Assembly: GCF_042850985.1 (NCBI RefSeq)
Contig: NZ_AP031415.1
Span: 1,550,001 to 1,614,000, forward strand
Length of the DNA: 64,000 nt
Source: Allocoprobacillus sp002160865
GTDB lineage: Bacteria > Bacillota_I > Bacilli_A > Erysipelotrichales > Coprobacillaceae
Direction: 5' to 3'
A program made the translations under genes and the position numbers. Shown in pieces: positions 55,667 through 63,676 of this stretch. The number at the start of each line of letters is the position of its first letter. Within the stretch, counting starts at the first letter, position 1. Below the pieces are notes generated by a model, which was not told the DNA's origin, made no database searches, and saw nothing but the letters and a program-made list of their open reading frames with translations.

Positions 55667-55689
55667 TTATCCTATTATAATAAGGATAA
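55667..55689. promoter_or_regulatory. Inverted repeat containing the -10 of the EIIB-ROK gene
   Basis: TTATCCT (55667-55673) and AGGATAA (55683-55689) are perfect 7-base arms around TATAAT (55676-55681). AAAGGGGAG and the ATG at 55703 follow immediately. A repressor dimer here would block transcription; the regulator is unknown. Confidence 0.55.
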
Positions 55690-55702
55690 AGGGGAGATTT
55701 TT

Positions 55703-57115
55703 ATGGACGAATTTTTAAGAGATATACATACAATAATCTTTAAACAATGGATTCTTATACAAGATCAAAGTCATTGTCAAATTTCACTTGATGAAAACAA
55801 TTCGCATATTATTAATATCAAAACAAATTATAGTTTCAGTCAAGTTATCTTTAATCCTTTAAATATTATTGAATTAAGTGTGACAAATACCATTACACAA
55901 AATATTGAATTTTATTTGCACTTTCAAATGAAAACTATGAAACATGCTACTGAATTATTTAATGAAATGATGAATAATATTTTACAGTTAGTAGAGAAAC
56001 CAAAGATCAAAATACTACTTAGCTGTAGTGGTGGTTTAACAACATCTTATTTTGCTTCCAAGCTCAATGAAGCGGCACAGCTCTTAGACTATCATTATGA
56101 AGTGAAAGCTATTGGTTATACCGATTTATTTAATGTTGGTAATGATTATGATGTGATATTACTGGCTCCTCAGATTTCATTTATGCACGCAAAAGTACAA
56201 GAAATCTTAAAAGATAAGATTGTCTTAAAAATGCCTCCTCAAGTCTTTGCAAAATATGATGTTGCCAAAACATTACAAATGGTAAGACATGCTTTAGAAC
56301 ATCAAAAATTACCTCAACCTGTCAAAACCGAATTAACATTAAAACCATTAAAGATGATTCCTCATCAAAATACCAAAATTCTTGTTTTGTCATTATTTAG
56401 AAATAGTTTGCGTGTACATATTGCCTATCACTTATATGATGAACAAAATAAAGTCATTGCCAGCAATGAAATTATTAAATCTAAGATAAGCATGGAAGAT
56501 ATTTATGATGTTATTGATACTGTTTTATTACAATATACGCCTATTCAAATCATTGGTATTTCAACACCGGGTATTATTAATGATGGTTTTGTTGCTTCAA
56601 CAAGTATCATAGGCTTAAATAATTTCAATATGTATCAACTGCTTAAAGACCGCTATCATCGACAAATCATTATTGACAATGATGTCAATACTGCAGCTGT
56701 TGGCTATTATGCATCGCAAAGTCAATTTTCCTCACTGATTTTTCTTTTTCAACCAAATAATCATTTTGGTGGGGCTGGTATTATTGTTAATGGGCAACTC
56801 ATCAAAGGACATGCTCATATTGCTGGTGAAGTTCAATATCTCCCTTTAAATTATTCTGCACCGCCACGTACTTTAGCCAAAACACCAGAAGGTGCGTTAG
56901 AACTGGTTGCTAAAACAATTACAGCCCTGTCATCCGTGATTGGTCCTGAAGCAATTATTCTTTCATGTACTTTAATTCCTGATATTCATGAACTTCAAAA
57001 GATGTTAACGCAATACATTCCTGAAAAATATTTACCACAAATGATAAAAATCGAAAATATTCAAGAATATATTTTACTGGGACAGTTGATTTTATGTTTG
57101 CAGGATTATAAATAA
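55703..57115 (+). CDS. PTS EIIB (lactose/cellobiose type)-ROK domain fusion protein
   Basis: This 470-residue protein has three parts. Residues 1-100 are unrecognised. Residues 101-200 form a PTS lactose/cellobiose-type EIIB: ILLSCSGGLTTSYFASKL with the phosphorylatable Cys at 108, then DVILLAPQISFM. Residues 222-470 are a ROK domain with GISTPGIINDG (285-295), IDNDVN with D327 at the catalytic position, and GHAHIAGEV (369-377). The ROK phosphate-1 motif DxGGT is replaced by SLFRNS, and the zinc Cys cluster is missing, so sugar-kinase activity is doubtful. It may be a PTS-phosphorylation-responsive sensor. No EIIA or EIIC gene is nearby. Confidence 0.8.
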   Translation: MDEFLRDIHTIIFKQWILIQDQSHCQISLDENNSHIINIKTNYSFSQVIFNPLNIIELSVTNTITQNIEFYLHFQMKTMKHATELFNEMMNNILQLVEKPKIKILLSCSGGLTTSYFASKLNEAAQLLDYHYEVKAIGYTDLFNVGNDYDVILLAPQISFMHAKVQEILKDKIVLKMPPQVFAKYDVAKTLQMVRHALEHQKLPQPVKTELTLKPLKMIPHQNTKILVLSLFRNSLRVHIAYHLYDEQNKVIASNEIIKSKISMEDIYDVIDTVLLQYTPIQIIGISTPGIINDGFVASTSIIGLNNFNMYQLLKDRYHRQIIIDNDVNTAAVGYYASQSQFSSLIFLFQPNNHFGGAGIIVNGQLIKGHAHIAGEVQYLPLNYSAPPRTLAKTPEGALELVAKTITALSSVIGPEAIILSCTLIPDIHELQKMLTQYIPEKYLPQMIKIENIQEYILLGQLILCLQDYK

Positions 57116-57147
57116 AGATAAAAAATTGCTTTTTTTACGATATGCAT

Positions 57148-57175
57148 AGAAAACGCTTACAAAAAATGCTATAAT
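57148..57175 (+). promoter_or_regulatory. cre site and extended -10 promoter of the BrxF-like gene
   Basis: AGAAAACGCTTACA (57148-57161) matches 13 of 14 positions of the CcpA cre consensus. It is followed by TGCTATAAT (-10 at 57170-57175). CcpA bound here would overlap the -35 region and repress. Confidence 0.62.
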
Positions 57176-57212
57176 ATTTTTAACAATAAAAACAGAAAAG
57201 GAGATTATAGCA

Positions 57213-57641
57213 ATGGATTTAAATAAAAAAATAGAAGACATCAGTCAAGCAGAGTACAAACTTTTATTAATTGTTGGACAACCAGGTAGTGGAAAATCTA
57301 AAATCATTCGCCAATATAGTGAAGAAACAGGTATTCCTATTCTTGATTTAGACAAGATTTTCTATCATACTCCTAGTGAAAAACTACTTCCAGAAATGAA
57401 AAACTTTTTAACGACTTATCATCAAAAAGTCTTATTACTTGATAATAAAAAACTTCTTTATGCAAAGAATAGTCAAATTGATTTATTAGCTTTTCTTAAA
57501 GAACTATCAAAAGACATTCCAGTCGTTGCGACATGGAATGGAAAAATTGAAGATGGACAACTGTTCCATTTTCGTAATGATTCATCAGAAGACCTTATTT
57601 ATTCAACTGATAACAATGATTTTAAATATATCTTATGTTAA
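57213..57641 (+). CDS. BrxF-like P-loop protein (orphan)
   Basis: This 142-residue P-loop NTPase has Walker A GQPGSGKS (22-29), a Walker B-like stretch KVLLLDNKKLL near 71 and the motif VVATWNGKIEDGQLFHF (about 103-119). The latter closely resembles the ATWNG...G.L.Y signature of BREX-3 protein BrxF as I remember it. No brxC, pglX, pglZ, brxHII or other defence gene lies in this window. AAAGGAG precedes the ATG. It may be a solitary BrxF or a member of a broader housekeeping family. Confidence 0.65.
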   Translation: MDLNKKIEDISQAEYKLLLIVGQPGSGKSKIIRQYSEETGIPILDLDKIFYHTPSEKLLPEMKNFLTTYHQKVLLLDNKKLLYAKNSQIDLLAFLKELSKDIPVVATWNGKIEDGQLFHFRNDSSEDLIYSTDNNDFKYILC

Positions 57642-57667
57642 AAAAGCAGTGATTACTGCTTTTTTTC
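57640..57667. terminator. Terminator between the BrxF-like gene and mnmM
   Basis: AAAAAAGCAGT and ACTGCTTTTTT pair around GATT. Both convergent genes end in it. Confidence 0.82.
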
Positions 57668-58174
57668 TATTTCTATCACATAAGGTGCCTGATGCTTATT
57701 GAGCATACGAAAGCAAGATACATGAAATTGATGGGGATCAAGTTGTGAAACAAATGATTCAAGCCAGACACTTTCTTTATATCCTTCTTCATGTCCTGTA
57801 TAAACAACCAGAAAAAGAGCCTGTCGCATATATTCAATCGCTTTGATCACTGCTTTTTGAGTCGAATCAAGTGTTGTTGTTATATGATGTGATGCATGAG
57901 GTAAATATCCCAAGTTAAAAATACCAACATCAAATGATTGAAAATATTGATCCATATTTTCATGACTATCCAAAATGAGCTTGACATGTGACATATGTCC
58001 TACACGTTTTTGTGTCATTTCTAATGCCTGTGGCTGTATATCAAAAGCATAAACTTGTTGACAATGCTTCGCAAGAAAAACTGTATCAAAACCATTTCCC
58101 ATTGTAAAATCCACACCCGTTGCACAGTTATAAGTCAGTATTCTTTGATGTACATATTCTACCATTGTTATCAT
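57653..58174 (-). CDS. mnmM: tRNA (mnm5s2U34)-methyltransferase MnmM (YtqB-like)
   Basis: This 173-residue SAM methyltransferase has DFTMGNGFDTVFLA (motif I), VYAFDIQPQAL and FDVGIFNLGYLPHASH. It fits the YtqB/MnmM family that methylates nm5U34 in the wobble position of tRNAs. It overlaps the radical SAM gene by four bases (ATGA). In B. subtilis ytqB is likewise paired with a radical SAM gene (ytqA), although of a different subfamily. Confidence 0.82.
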   Translation of the reverse strand: MITMVEYVHQRILTYNCATGVDFTMGNGFDTVFLAKHCQQVYAFDIQPQALEMTQKRVGHMSHVKLILDSHENMDQYFQSFDVGIFNLGYLPHASHHITTTLDSTQKAVIKAIEYMRQALFLVVYTGHEEGYKESVWLESFVSQLDPHQFHVSCFRMLNKHQAPYVIEIEKKQ

Positions 58175-59805
58175 TCTTTCACCTTCTTATACATTTTCCA
58201 CTGACATTGATAATCTTTATAGATAACCACAAGATATTGATTTTGTACTTCTTCTACCACTGCATATCTAAAAAGAAGTTCTTTATCTAAATGATAATGT
58301 TTAGATAACACTCTGATGACCTCTTTTCTTTGTTGTGGTGATAATGTTGAAGCATACCATCTTTTAGGTTTGACTTTGAATTGTTGTAAATAATCTATAA
58401 TTAAAAAATCATGATATTGTTCTGGAAGATAACTATCTAAATAACGATAAAGTTCATCAAGTTGATAACCAATTCTCTTATAATGATTTTGATTATAAAA
58501 ACAAGCCAAATCATAAAAGAAAGCAAAAGGAGAATCCACATGATCCATCACCGCATTCATTGTCTGCACAAAGCGTCCACTGTTCCAATATTTTTCCAGC
58601 ATATCTTCAGCCATATGAATTTTTTCCATTTCTCCATGACTCAACCACTTATTTTCAATCATTTCATAAGGTGGTTCATTTTGATAGACATATCCATAAT
58701 CCTCTGCCTGATTACGCAATGAAGTTCCTCTTAACAGCTTTAAAAAACCAAGTTGTAATTCTTTAGCACGAAAAGCAAAGACTTCATCAAAAGATTGAAT
58801 AAAACGTTCATATGTTTCATAAGGTAATCCAGCAATCAAATCTAAATGCAAATCACATTTTCCATCATCCATCAACATTTTGACCACTTCACTTAAACGC
58901 TCAAAGTTTTGCATTCTTTTGACAGCTCTATTTGTTGGTTCATAAGTTGACTGAATGCCAATTTCAAAACGAAGTAATCCCTGTGGTGCATAGTCCTTTA
59001 TAAAATCAATGATTTTTTGATTTAATACATCAGCATTAATTTCAAATTGAAATTGTTGTCCTGGACGATGATGCTGAAAAATATAATCTAAAATCATAAT
59101 CGCATGTTTAGCATCAGCATTAAAACTACGATCAAGAAATTTAATTGTTTGTACGGGACTTTGACAGATGATATCCAACTGTTTTTTCAAATAATCTTCA
59201 CTAAAGAATCTTAATCCCTGTTCTAATGAAGAAAGACAGTATTGGCATTGGAAAGGACATCCCCTGCTTGTTTCAAAATATAAAATACGTTTTCCTTGAT
59301 CTTTTTGATCTTGAGATAATTGATAAGGGGAATCTAAAGATTCAACATATTTCAAATCTGCGACTGCAACAATGGAAGAAATATGATGACGGTCACTAAC
59401 TCCTGGTATATCTACTATTCTATGATTTTCTATAGCCTCTAATAATTGAGGAAAAACTTCTTCCCCTTCTCCACTTATAATATAATCAACAGGAAACTGT
59501 TCTAAAAAATATGCAGGTTCATAAGTCACTTCTGGTCCACCTAAAATCATAATCATATGAGGGGCTTTTTGACGAATCATCTGACATATTTTTTCAATAT
59601 ACTCAATATTCCATATATAACATGAAAAAGCAATAATATCACAATTTCTTTTTAAAAGATCATCCACAATATGTTCAAGAGAATCCTTAATCGTATATTC
59701 TTTAAAATCTACATCAAAGCGATGATATGATGCCACATAAAGTAAGCGTAAGGCTAATGATGTATGAATATATTTAGAATTTAATGTTGTAATGATTGTT
59801 TTCAT
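58171..59805 (-). CDS. B12-binding-domain radical SAM protein (DUF4080 type)
   Basis: This 544-residue protein has an N-terminal cobalamin-binding-like fold (about 1-140, with IIAFSCYIWNIEYI and LGGPEVTYEP). The radical SAM core has TSRGCPFQCQYCLSS (CxxxCxxC), and a DUF4080-type C-terminus follows (about 370-544). The usual B12 ligand motif DxHxxG is not evident. Substrate is unknown; pairing with mnmM suggests tRNA modification, but that is inference. Confidence 0.85.
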   Translation of the reverse strand: MKTIITTLNSKYIHTSLALRLLYVASYHRFDVDFKEYTIKDSLEHIVDDLLKRNCDIIAFSCYIWNIEYIEKICQMIRQKAPHMIMILGGPEVTYEPAYFLEQFPVDYIISGEGEEVFPQLLEAIENHRIVDIPGVSDRHHISSIVAVADLKYVESLDSPYQLSQDQKDQGKRILYFETSRGCPFQCQYCLSSLEQGLRFFSEDYLKKQLDIICQSPVQTIKFLDRSFNADAKHAIMILDYIFQHHRPGQQFQFEINADVLNQKIIDFIKDYAPQGLLRFEIGIQSTYEPTNRAVKRMQNFERLSEVVKMLMDDGKCDLHLDLIAGLPYETYERFIQSFDEVFAFRAKELQLGFLKLLRGTSLRNQAEDYGYVYQNEPPYEMIENKWLSHGEMEKIHMAEDMLEKYWNSGRFVQTMNAVMDHVDSPFAFFYDLACFYNQNHYKRIGYQLDELYRYLDSYLPEQYHDFLIIDYLQQFKVKPKRWYASTLSPQQRKEVIRVLSKHYHLDKELLFRYAVVEEVQNQYLVVIYKDYQCQWKMYKKVKE

Positions 59806-59814
59806 AAATTTCTC

Positions 59815-59848
59815 CTAAAAAATAATCTAGGGATATCCCTAGATTATT
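59815..59848 (-). terminator. Terminator of vanY
   Basis: AATAATCTAGGGAT and its exact complement form a 28-base perfect palindrome (59821-59848), followed by TTTT on the minus strand; the vanY stop lies inside. Confidence 0.8.
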
Positions 59849-61115
59849 GTCCTTTTTGAATGTCAGGGATAATCCCTTTATTTAAGCAATATTCTTCCAA
59901 TGTCCAGCCATTATTAAAGATTTCTTGAGCCGCTTCTTTACCAACATATCTAAAATGCCATGGCTCATTTGCAATTCCTGTAATATTCGCTTTATCTTCT
60001 TCGAATCTTAAAATATAGCCATATTTATAAGAATTTGCAATACACCATTTATAATCTGGTTTATAGCCAAAACGACTGTTTTCAATACCATTTAATTTAT
60101 CATCAATCACAGCTTGACATGTTAAATCAACACCTAATCCTGTCTGATGCTCACTTGCTCCCGGTTCAGCCACAAGACTGGCTGCTGTGACAGAATCATA
60201 TTTATCAAAATAATCATCATATGTTTCCTTTTGATGAGCATATGAACGATAAGCACTATTGACAACTAAGTCATATCCTTCTTTTTTCGCTGCATCAAAC
60301 ATTTCTACTAAGGCATCTGCTGCTTCTTTACGCAATCTGGCATCATCACAATCTGAAGCCACCTTCACCTTATCAGGATCAGGGTTCACTAAATCAGATG
60401 GTTCATAATCGGCTGGTAAATAGAATCCTTTTTTGACAAGTGTCAATATATCATCTGGATTTTGAATCGTATAAGACTGATCAACTTTATTTTTAGAAAT
60501 AATAAATGGATATGTTGTAATAAGTACAGCATAATTGTAATTCTGACTTTCTTTATAGACTTTCATATATTGATCAATATCTGCAAAAACAAATCCTTTG
60601 ACTTTCATAAAAGGTTCAATTTGAGCATAAGTATATTGTTGATCGACTAAATGTTTAACTTCATTAATGCCTGCTGTCTTTAAAACTTCCCAAATCTGAT
60701 CATTAGAATAATTTAATGTTGTTAATTTAGGAACATAATTTTCAAAAATATTATCAACTGTAGAAATCACTTCAGCAACTTCCATGTTTTTATGCAAAGA
60801 TAAATATTTTTCATATTCATCATAATATTGAACTTTTTCACTTTGTTTTAACCATTGTGTGATATGTTCCAGTTTATCATGAGATAAAATTTCCTCAACA
60901 CCATCGCCATCTAAAGCCAAAATTTCATTTTGCTGCGCAAAAGAATATCCTTTAAAAGCCAATTGAATACGACTAAAATTAAACCAGACAACTACACCAA
61001 TAATCAATATAACAACCGCACCAATAATCGCAATTCTATCCCAACGTATTCTTGAACGTCTTGATGAAGAATACGAACTATAATATGTATATCTTTTACC
61101 TCTATTAAATCTCAT
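59844..61115 (-). CDS. Membrane-anchored D-alanyl-D-alanine carboxypeptidase (VanY/LAS family)
   Basis: This 423-residue type II membrane protein has an Arg/Ser-rich cytoplasmic start and one helix (about 28-48). A long helical region (about 55-250) follows, then a C-terminal LAS zinc peptidase. Its motifs are VVNSAYRSYAHQ, SEHQTGLGVDL (zinc His and Asp) and NEPWHFRYVG (zinc His). It should trim peptidoglycan stem peptides outside the cell. Glycopeptide resistance genes are absent, so this is a housekeeping homologue. Confidence 0.9.
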   Translation of the reverse strand: MRFNRGKRYTYYSSYSSSRRSRIRWDRIAIIGAVVILIIGVVVWFNFSRIQLAFKGYSFAQQNEILALDGDGVEEILSHDKLEHITQWLKQSEKVQYYDEYEKYLSLHKNMEVAEVISTVDNIFENYVPKLTTLNYSNDQIWEVLKTAGINEVKHLVDQQYTYAQIEPFMKVKGFVFADIDQYMKVYKESQNYNYAVLITTYPFIISKNKVDQSYTIQNPDDILTLVKKGFYLPADYEPSDLVNPDPDKVKVASDCDDARLRKEAADALVEMFDAAKKEGYDLVVNSAYRSYAHQKETYDDYFDKYDSVTAASLVAEPGASEHQTGLGVDLTCQAVIDDKLNGIENSRFGYKPDYKWCIANSYKYGYILRFEEDKANITGIANEPWHFRYVGKEAAQEIFNNGWTLEEYCLNKGIIPDIQKGQ

Positions 61116-61275
61116 AATCCACCTCTTTTCTCTGCCTTATAGTTTATCATATTCATCATCATAATTCTACATTTTCAGCAAAATTCACATGATTAAAAAA
61201 TGACATTTCATAATCTTGTTGCATTCTTGTTGTAATTATGTTATTTTAGTTGTTGTATATAAAGGAGGTTTCTCT

Positions 61276-61557
61276 ATGCATTTTGTAATTTGTATGTTTA
61301 TTGCATGTATCTGTCTAATTACAGCTGTACTTTTTACAGAAGTCTTTCCAAAATGGTTTAAAGCTATCCTTGCCTTACTTGGAAGTGCAACAGCTGGTTA
61401 TGCAATAGCTATATTGATTAGAAAAATTGCAATGTGGACAAACGCTTTTACAAAGCCTCAGCTTTTACCTACAGCAGGTATTTGTGCTGGTATTATGCTT
61501 ATTATTGTCATCATTGTTGTGTTTATTCTTCGAAAAAGAAAAGCGAAAAAAGCTTAA
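61276..61557 (+). CDS. Small membrane protein with three helices, unknown function
   Basis: This 93-residue hydrophobic protein starts MHFVICMFIACICLITAVLF, has a middle helix LALLGSATAGYAIAILI and a last helix (IMLIIVIIVVFIL). It ends in RKRKAKKA. The basic tail predicts a cytoplasmic C-terminus. AAAGGAGG lies seven to eight bases before the ATG at 61276. Its own terminator follows. No family recognised. Confidence 0.72.
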   Translation: MHFVICMFIACICLITAVLFTEVFPKWFKAILALLGSATAGYAIAILIRKIAMWTNAFTKPQLLPTAGICAGIMLIIVIIVVFILRKRKAKKA

Positions 61558-61589
61558 AAACAATCTTTATTTTATAGAGATTGTTTTTA
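61557..61589 (+). terminator. Terminator after the 93-residue membrane protein gene
   Basis: AAACAATCT and AGATTGTTTTT pair around an A/T loop. Confidence 0.75.
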
Positions 61590-61670
61590 TAATCTTTAGA
61601 TAAATTTAACATAGATTTCACTTATATTCTTATAAAAATGCTTATAATAACATTAAAGGATGTGAGTGAT

Positions 61671-61904
61671 ATGATATACAAAGAATATTATTTTTCTGGT
61701 TTAATGATGTCCATCATTGCCTGTTTAGGTAGTCCATTGAGTTTAATTAATTTAATTCCTCTCATAAGTGCCTATCAGTTGATTCAAAAAGCAAAAGAGA
61801 AAAATCTTCCAGATGATTTATATAAACGTTTATCTTTTCTTTTTTATATCGCAGTGACATTAACATTGATGTCAACATTTCTCTATTTAAGTTTACAGTG
61901 GTGA
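61671..61904 (+). CDS. Small two-helix membrane protein, unknown function
   Basis: This 77-residue protein has two hydrophobic segments (SGLMMSIIACLGSPLSLINL and LFYIAVTLTLMSTFLYLSL) joined by a charged helix (QKAKEKNLPDDLYKRL). ATG at 61671 is favoured by AAAGGATG and GTGAGTGAT upstream; ATG at 61638 is in frame. A strong terminator follows. No family recognised. Confidence 0.62.
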   Translation: MIYKEYYFSGLMMSIIACLGSPLSLINLIPLISAYQLIQKAKEKNLPDDLYKRLSFLFYIAVTLTLMSTFLYLSLQW

Positions 61905-61924
61905 TTTTTAATCACCACTTTTTT
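61898..61924 (+). terminator. Terminator after the 77-residue membrane protein gene
   Basis: GTGGTGAT and ATCACCAC pair and are followed by TTTTTT. Confidence 0.82.
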
Positions 61925-63344
61925 GCATGATATAAACACTGACACTGCCATCATTGACTGGAAAAACACCATATCCCTGCTCATCAATCTCAACTCTTTG
62001 TTGATGATGACCTAAATAATCATAAAAAATCTGATGACAATAAGATGTCCCCACATACATCTTTAAAGACCCACCTTTTTGATTGGTCATGACACAAGCC
62101 AATCCATACATTTCACGTGTCCAGCCAATGATATGACGATCATAAAAATAATCATTTTGTTGACCATAGGCATAATGTTTTCTCAAATATAAAAGTTTAT
62201 CCAATATTTCATTTTGCCCTCTGATAACCGGTTTTGCAATACCATAATAATCACCATAAAAAACACATGGATAACCATCTTTTCTTAAAAGAATAAGTGC
62301 ATAAGCCAAGGGCTTAAACCAATCCATCACCCATGACTGTAAACCTTGCTGGGGCTGTGTATCATGATTATCCACAAACGTTACAGCATTCATACAAGCC
62401 TTTTGAACAAGCGTTCCTTCAAATATTTTAGACATATCATATTCGCCAAAACTATGTGATGCTTCATAAAAATGATAATGTAAAGGTACATCAAAAAGTG
62501 ACATTCTACCACCTACCTGTTTTAAATAATGAAGCAGTTTTTGAACATCGCCATGCCAATATTCACCAACAGTAAATAACTCTTGATGAGTATATTGACG
62601 CATACAATCAAGCCAACGACAAAAGAATGAAGCTCGAATATGCTTTAAAGCATCTAGACGAAATCCATCCAGATGAGTCGTATCCCAATACCATTTTCCC
62701 CATCTTTCCAGTTCTTCAACAACTCGAGGATGAGAAAAATCCAAATCAGCTCCCATTAAATAATCATAGTTCCCATTTTCATCATCAACCTGTGTATCCC
62801 AATTTTTATCTTGAAACAAAAAAGTTGCATGACGCTTCGTTTTCGCATCATAATCTATTCCATCAAAGCAAGTCCAGTCCCATGTAAAATCACTATATTT
62901 TTGATGTCTTTGAGGAAATGTAAATAATGTTGGTACACGAATCCATTCTTCTTGGACTTTTACATCATAACGATTTTTTTGATTCACTTCACTTGCCTTG
63001 ACATCTTCATAACCATCCGCTCCCATCTTATGATTGAAAACAATATCCCCATAAACTTGAATATTATATTGGTGCAATGTTTGAATTGCCTTTAAATAAT
63101 CTTCTCTTGTGCCATATTTGGTCGAAATACTTCCTTTTTGATCAAACTCACCTAAATCATATAAATCATAAACACCATAACCAACATCATTGTTTCCAGC
63201 CATACCTTTATAAGCTGGTGGCAGCCATAAAGCTGTTATACCTATATCATGAAGACGTTTAGCATCTTCTTGTATCTTTTGAAATAAAAATGGTTGAGAA
63301 GGTAAATACCATTCAAAATACTGCATTAAAACTCCTTGTTTCAT
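61908..63344 (-). CDS. Intracellular alpha-amylase (GH13)
   Basis: This 478-residue alpha-amylase has no signal peptide and starts MKQGVLMQYFEWYLP, like the cytoplasmic GH13_5 enzymes. The catalytic motifs are DGFRLDALKHI (nucleophile Asp), FTVGEYWHGD (acid Glu) and FVDNHDTQP (stabiliser Asp). VYGDIVFNHKMGAD supplies the calcium site. ATG at 63344 has AGGAGG upstream. It probably degrades internal glycogen or imported maltodextrins. Confidence 0.92.
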   Translation of the reverse strand: MKQGVLMQYFEWYLPSQPFLFQKIQEDAKRLHDIGITALWLPPAYKGMAGNNDVGYGVYDLYDLGEFDQKGSISTKYGTREDYLKAIQTLHQYNIQVYGDIVFNHKMGADGYEDVKASEVNQKNRYDVKVQEEWIRVPTLFTFPQRHQKYSDFTWDWTCFDGIDYDAKTKRHATFLFQDKNWDTQVDDENGNYDYLMGADLDFSHPRVVEELERWGKWYWDTTHLDGFRLDALKHIRASFFCRWLDCMRQYTHQELFTVGEYWHGDVQKLLHYLKQVGGRMSLFDVPLHYHFYEASHSFGEYDMSKIFEGTLVQKACMNAVTFVDNHDTQPQQGLQSWVMDWFKPLAYALILLRKDGYPCVFYGDYYGIAKPVIRGQNEILDKLLYLRKHYAYGQQNDYFYDRHIIGWTREMYGLACVMTNQKGGSLKMYVGTSYCHQIFYDYLGHHQQRVEIDEQGYGVFPVNDGSVSVYIMQKSGD

Positions 63345-63370
63345 ATCAATGCCTCCTACTTTGAGTATAA

Positions 63371-63411
63371 AGAAAAAAATCAAGAACTGCAATAAACAGT
63401 CTTGATTTTTC
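63371..63411 (-). terminator. Terminator of the copA-csoR unit
   Basis: AAAAATCAAGACTG pairs with CAGTTCTTGATTTTT (one unpaired base) and continues into a T run on the minus strand, before the amylase gene. Confidence 0.8.
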
Positions 63412-63412
63412 A

Positions 63413-63676
63413 TTATTTCATTAACTGATTAATGATATTCATCATTTCTTCAATTTTTAAATCAGCATCTTTACTGCCAATAGCATCATGAACACAATGT
63501 TGCATATGAGCACCAATAATTTCTTTATTTGCACGTTTTAAAATAGCTTGAGTTGCCATAATCTGATTAGATATATCAATGCAATAACGATCATCCTCAA
63601 TCATTTTGATAATACCATCAATCTGTCCTCTGGCAGTTTTTAGTAAACGTGTAATCTGCTTTTGATCAGCTTTCAT
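63413..63676 (-). CDS. csoR: CsoR-family copper-sensing repressor
   Basis: This 87-residue all-helical repressor has the Cu(I) ligand set C32, H57 and C61 (C-x24-H-x3-C), the CsoR spacing. RGQIDGIIKMIEDDRYC opens the signature. Its ATG overlaps the upstream stop by one base (TAATG). It is encoded directly after the copper ATPase, which it should control. The promoter it binds lies outside the window. Confidence 0.92.
   Translation of the reverse strand: MKADQKQITRLLKTARGQIDGIIKMIEDDRYCIDISNQIMATQAILKRANKEIIGAHMQHCVHDAIGSKDADLKIEEMMNIINQLMK

Noticed and set aside
55703..57115. Interpretation as an ordinary ROK sugar kinase or NagC-type repressor
   Set aside because: The DxGGT phosphate motif and zinc Cys cluster are missing, and an EIIB domain rather than a winged helix precedes the ROK part.
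57213..57641. Complete BREX defence island
   Set aside because: Only the BrxF-like gene is present; neighbours are an EIIB-ROK protein and tRNA-modification genes.
59844..61115. Glycopeptide resistance (van) locus
   Set aside because: VanY-type peptidases are common housekeeping enzymes; no vanH, vanA/B, vanX or vanRS genes are in the window.
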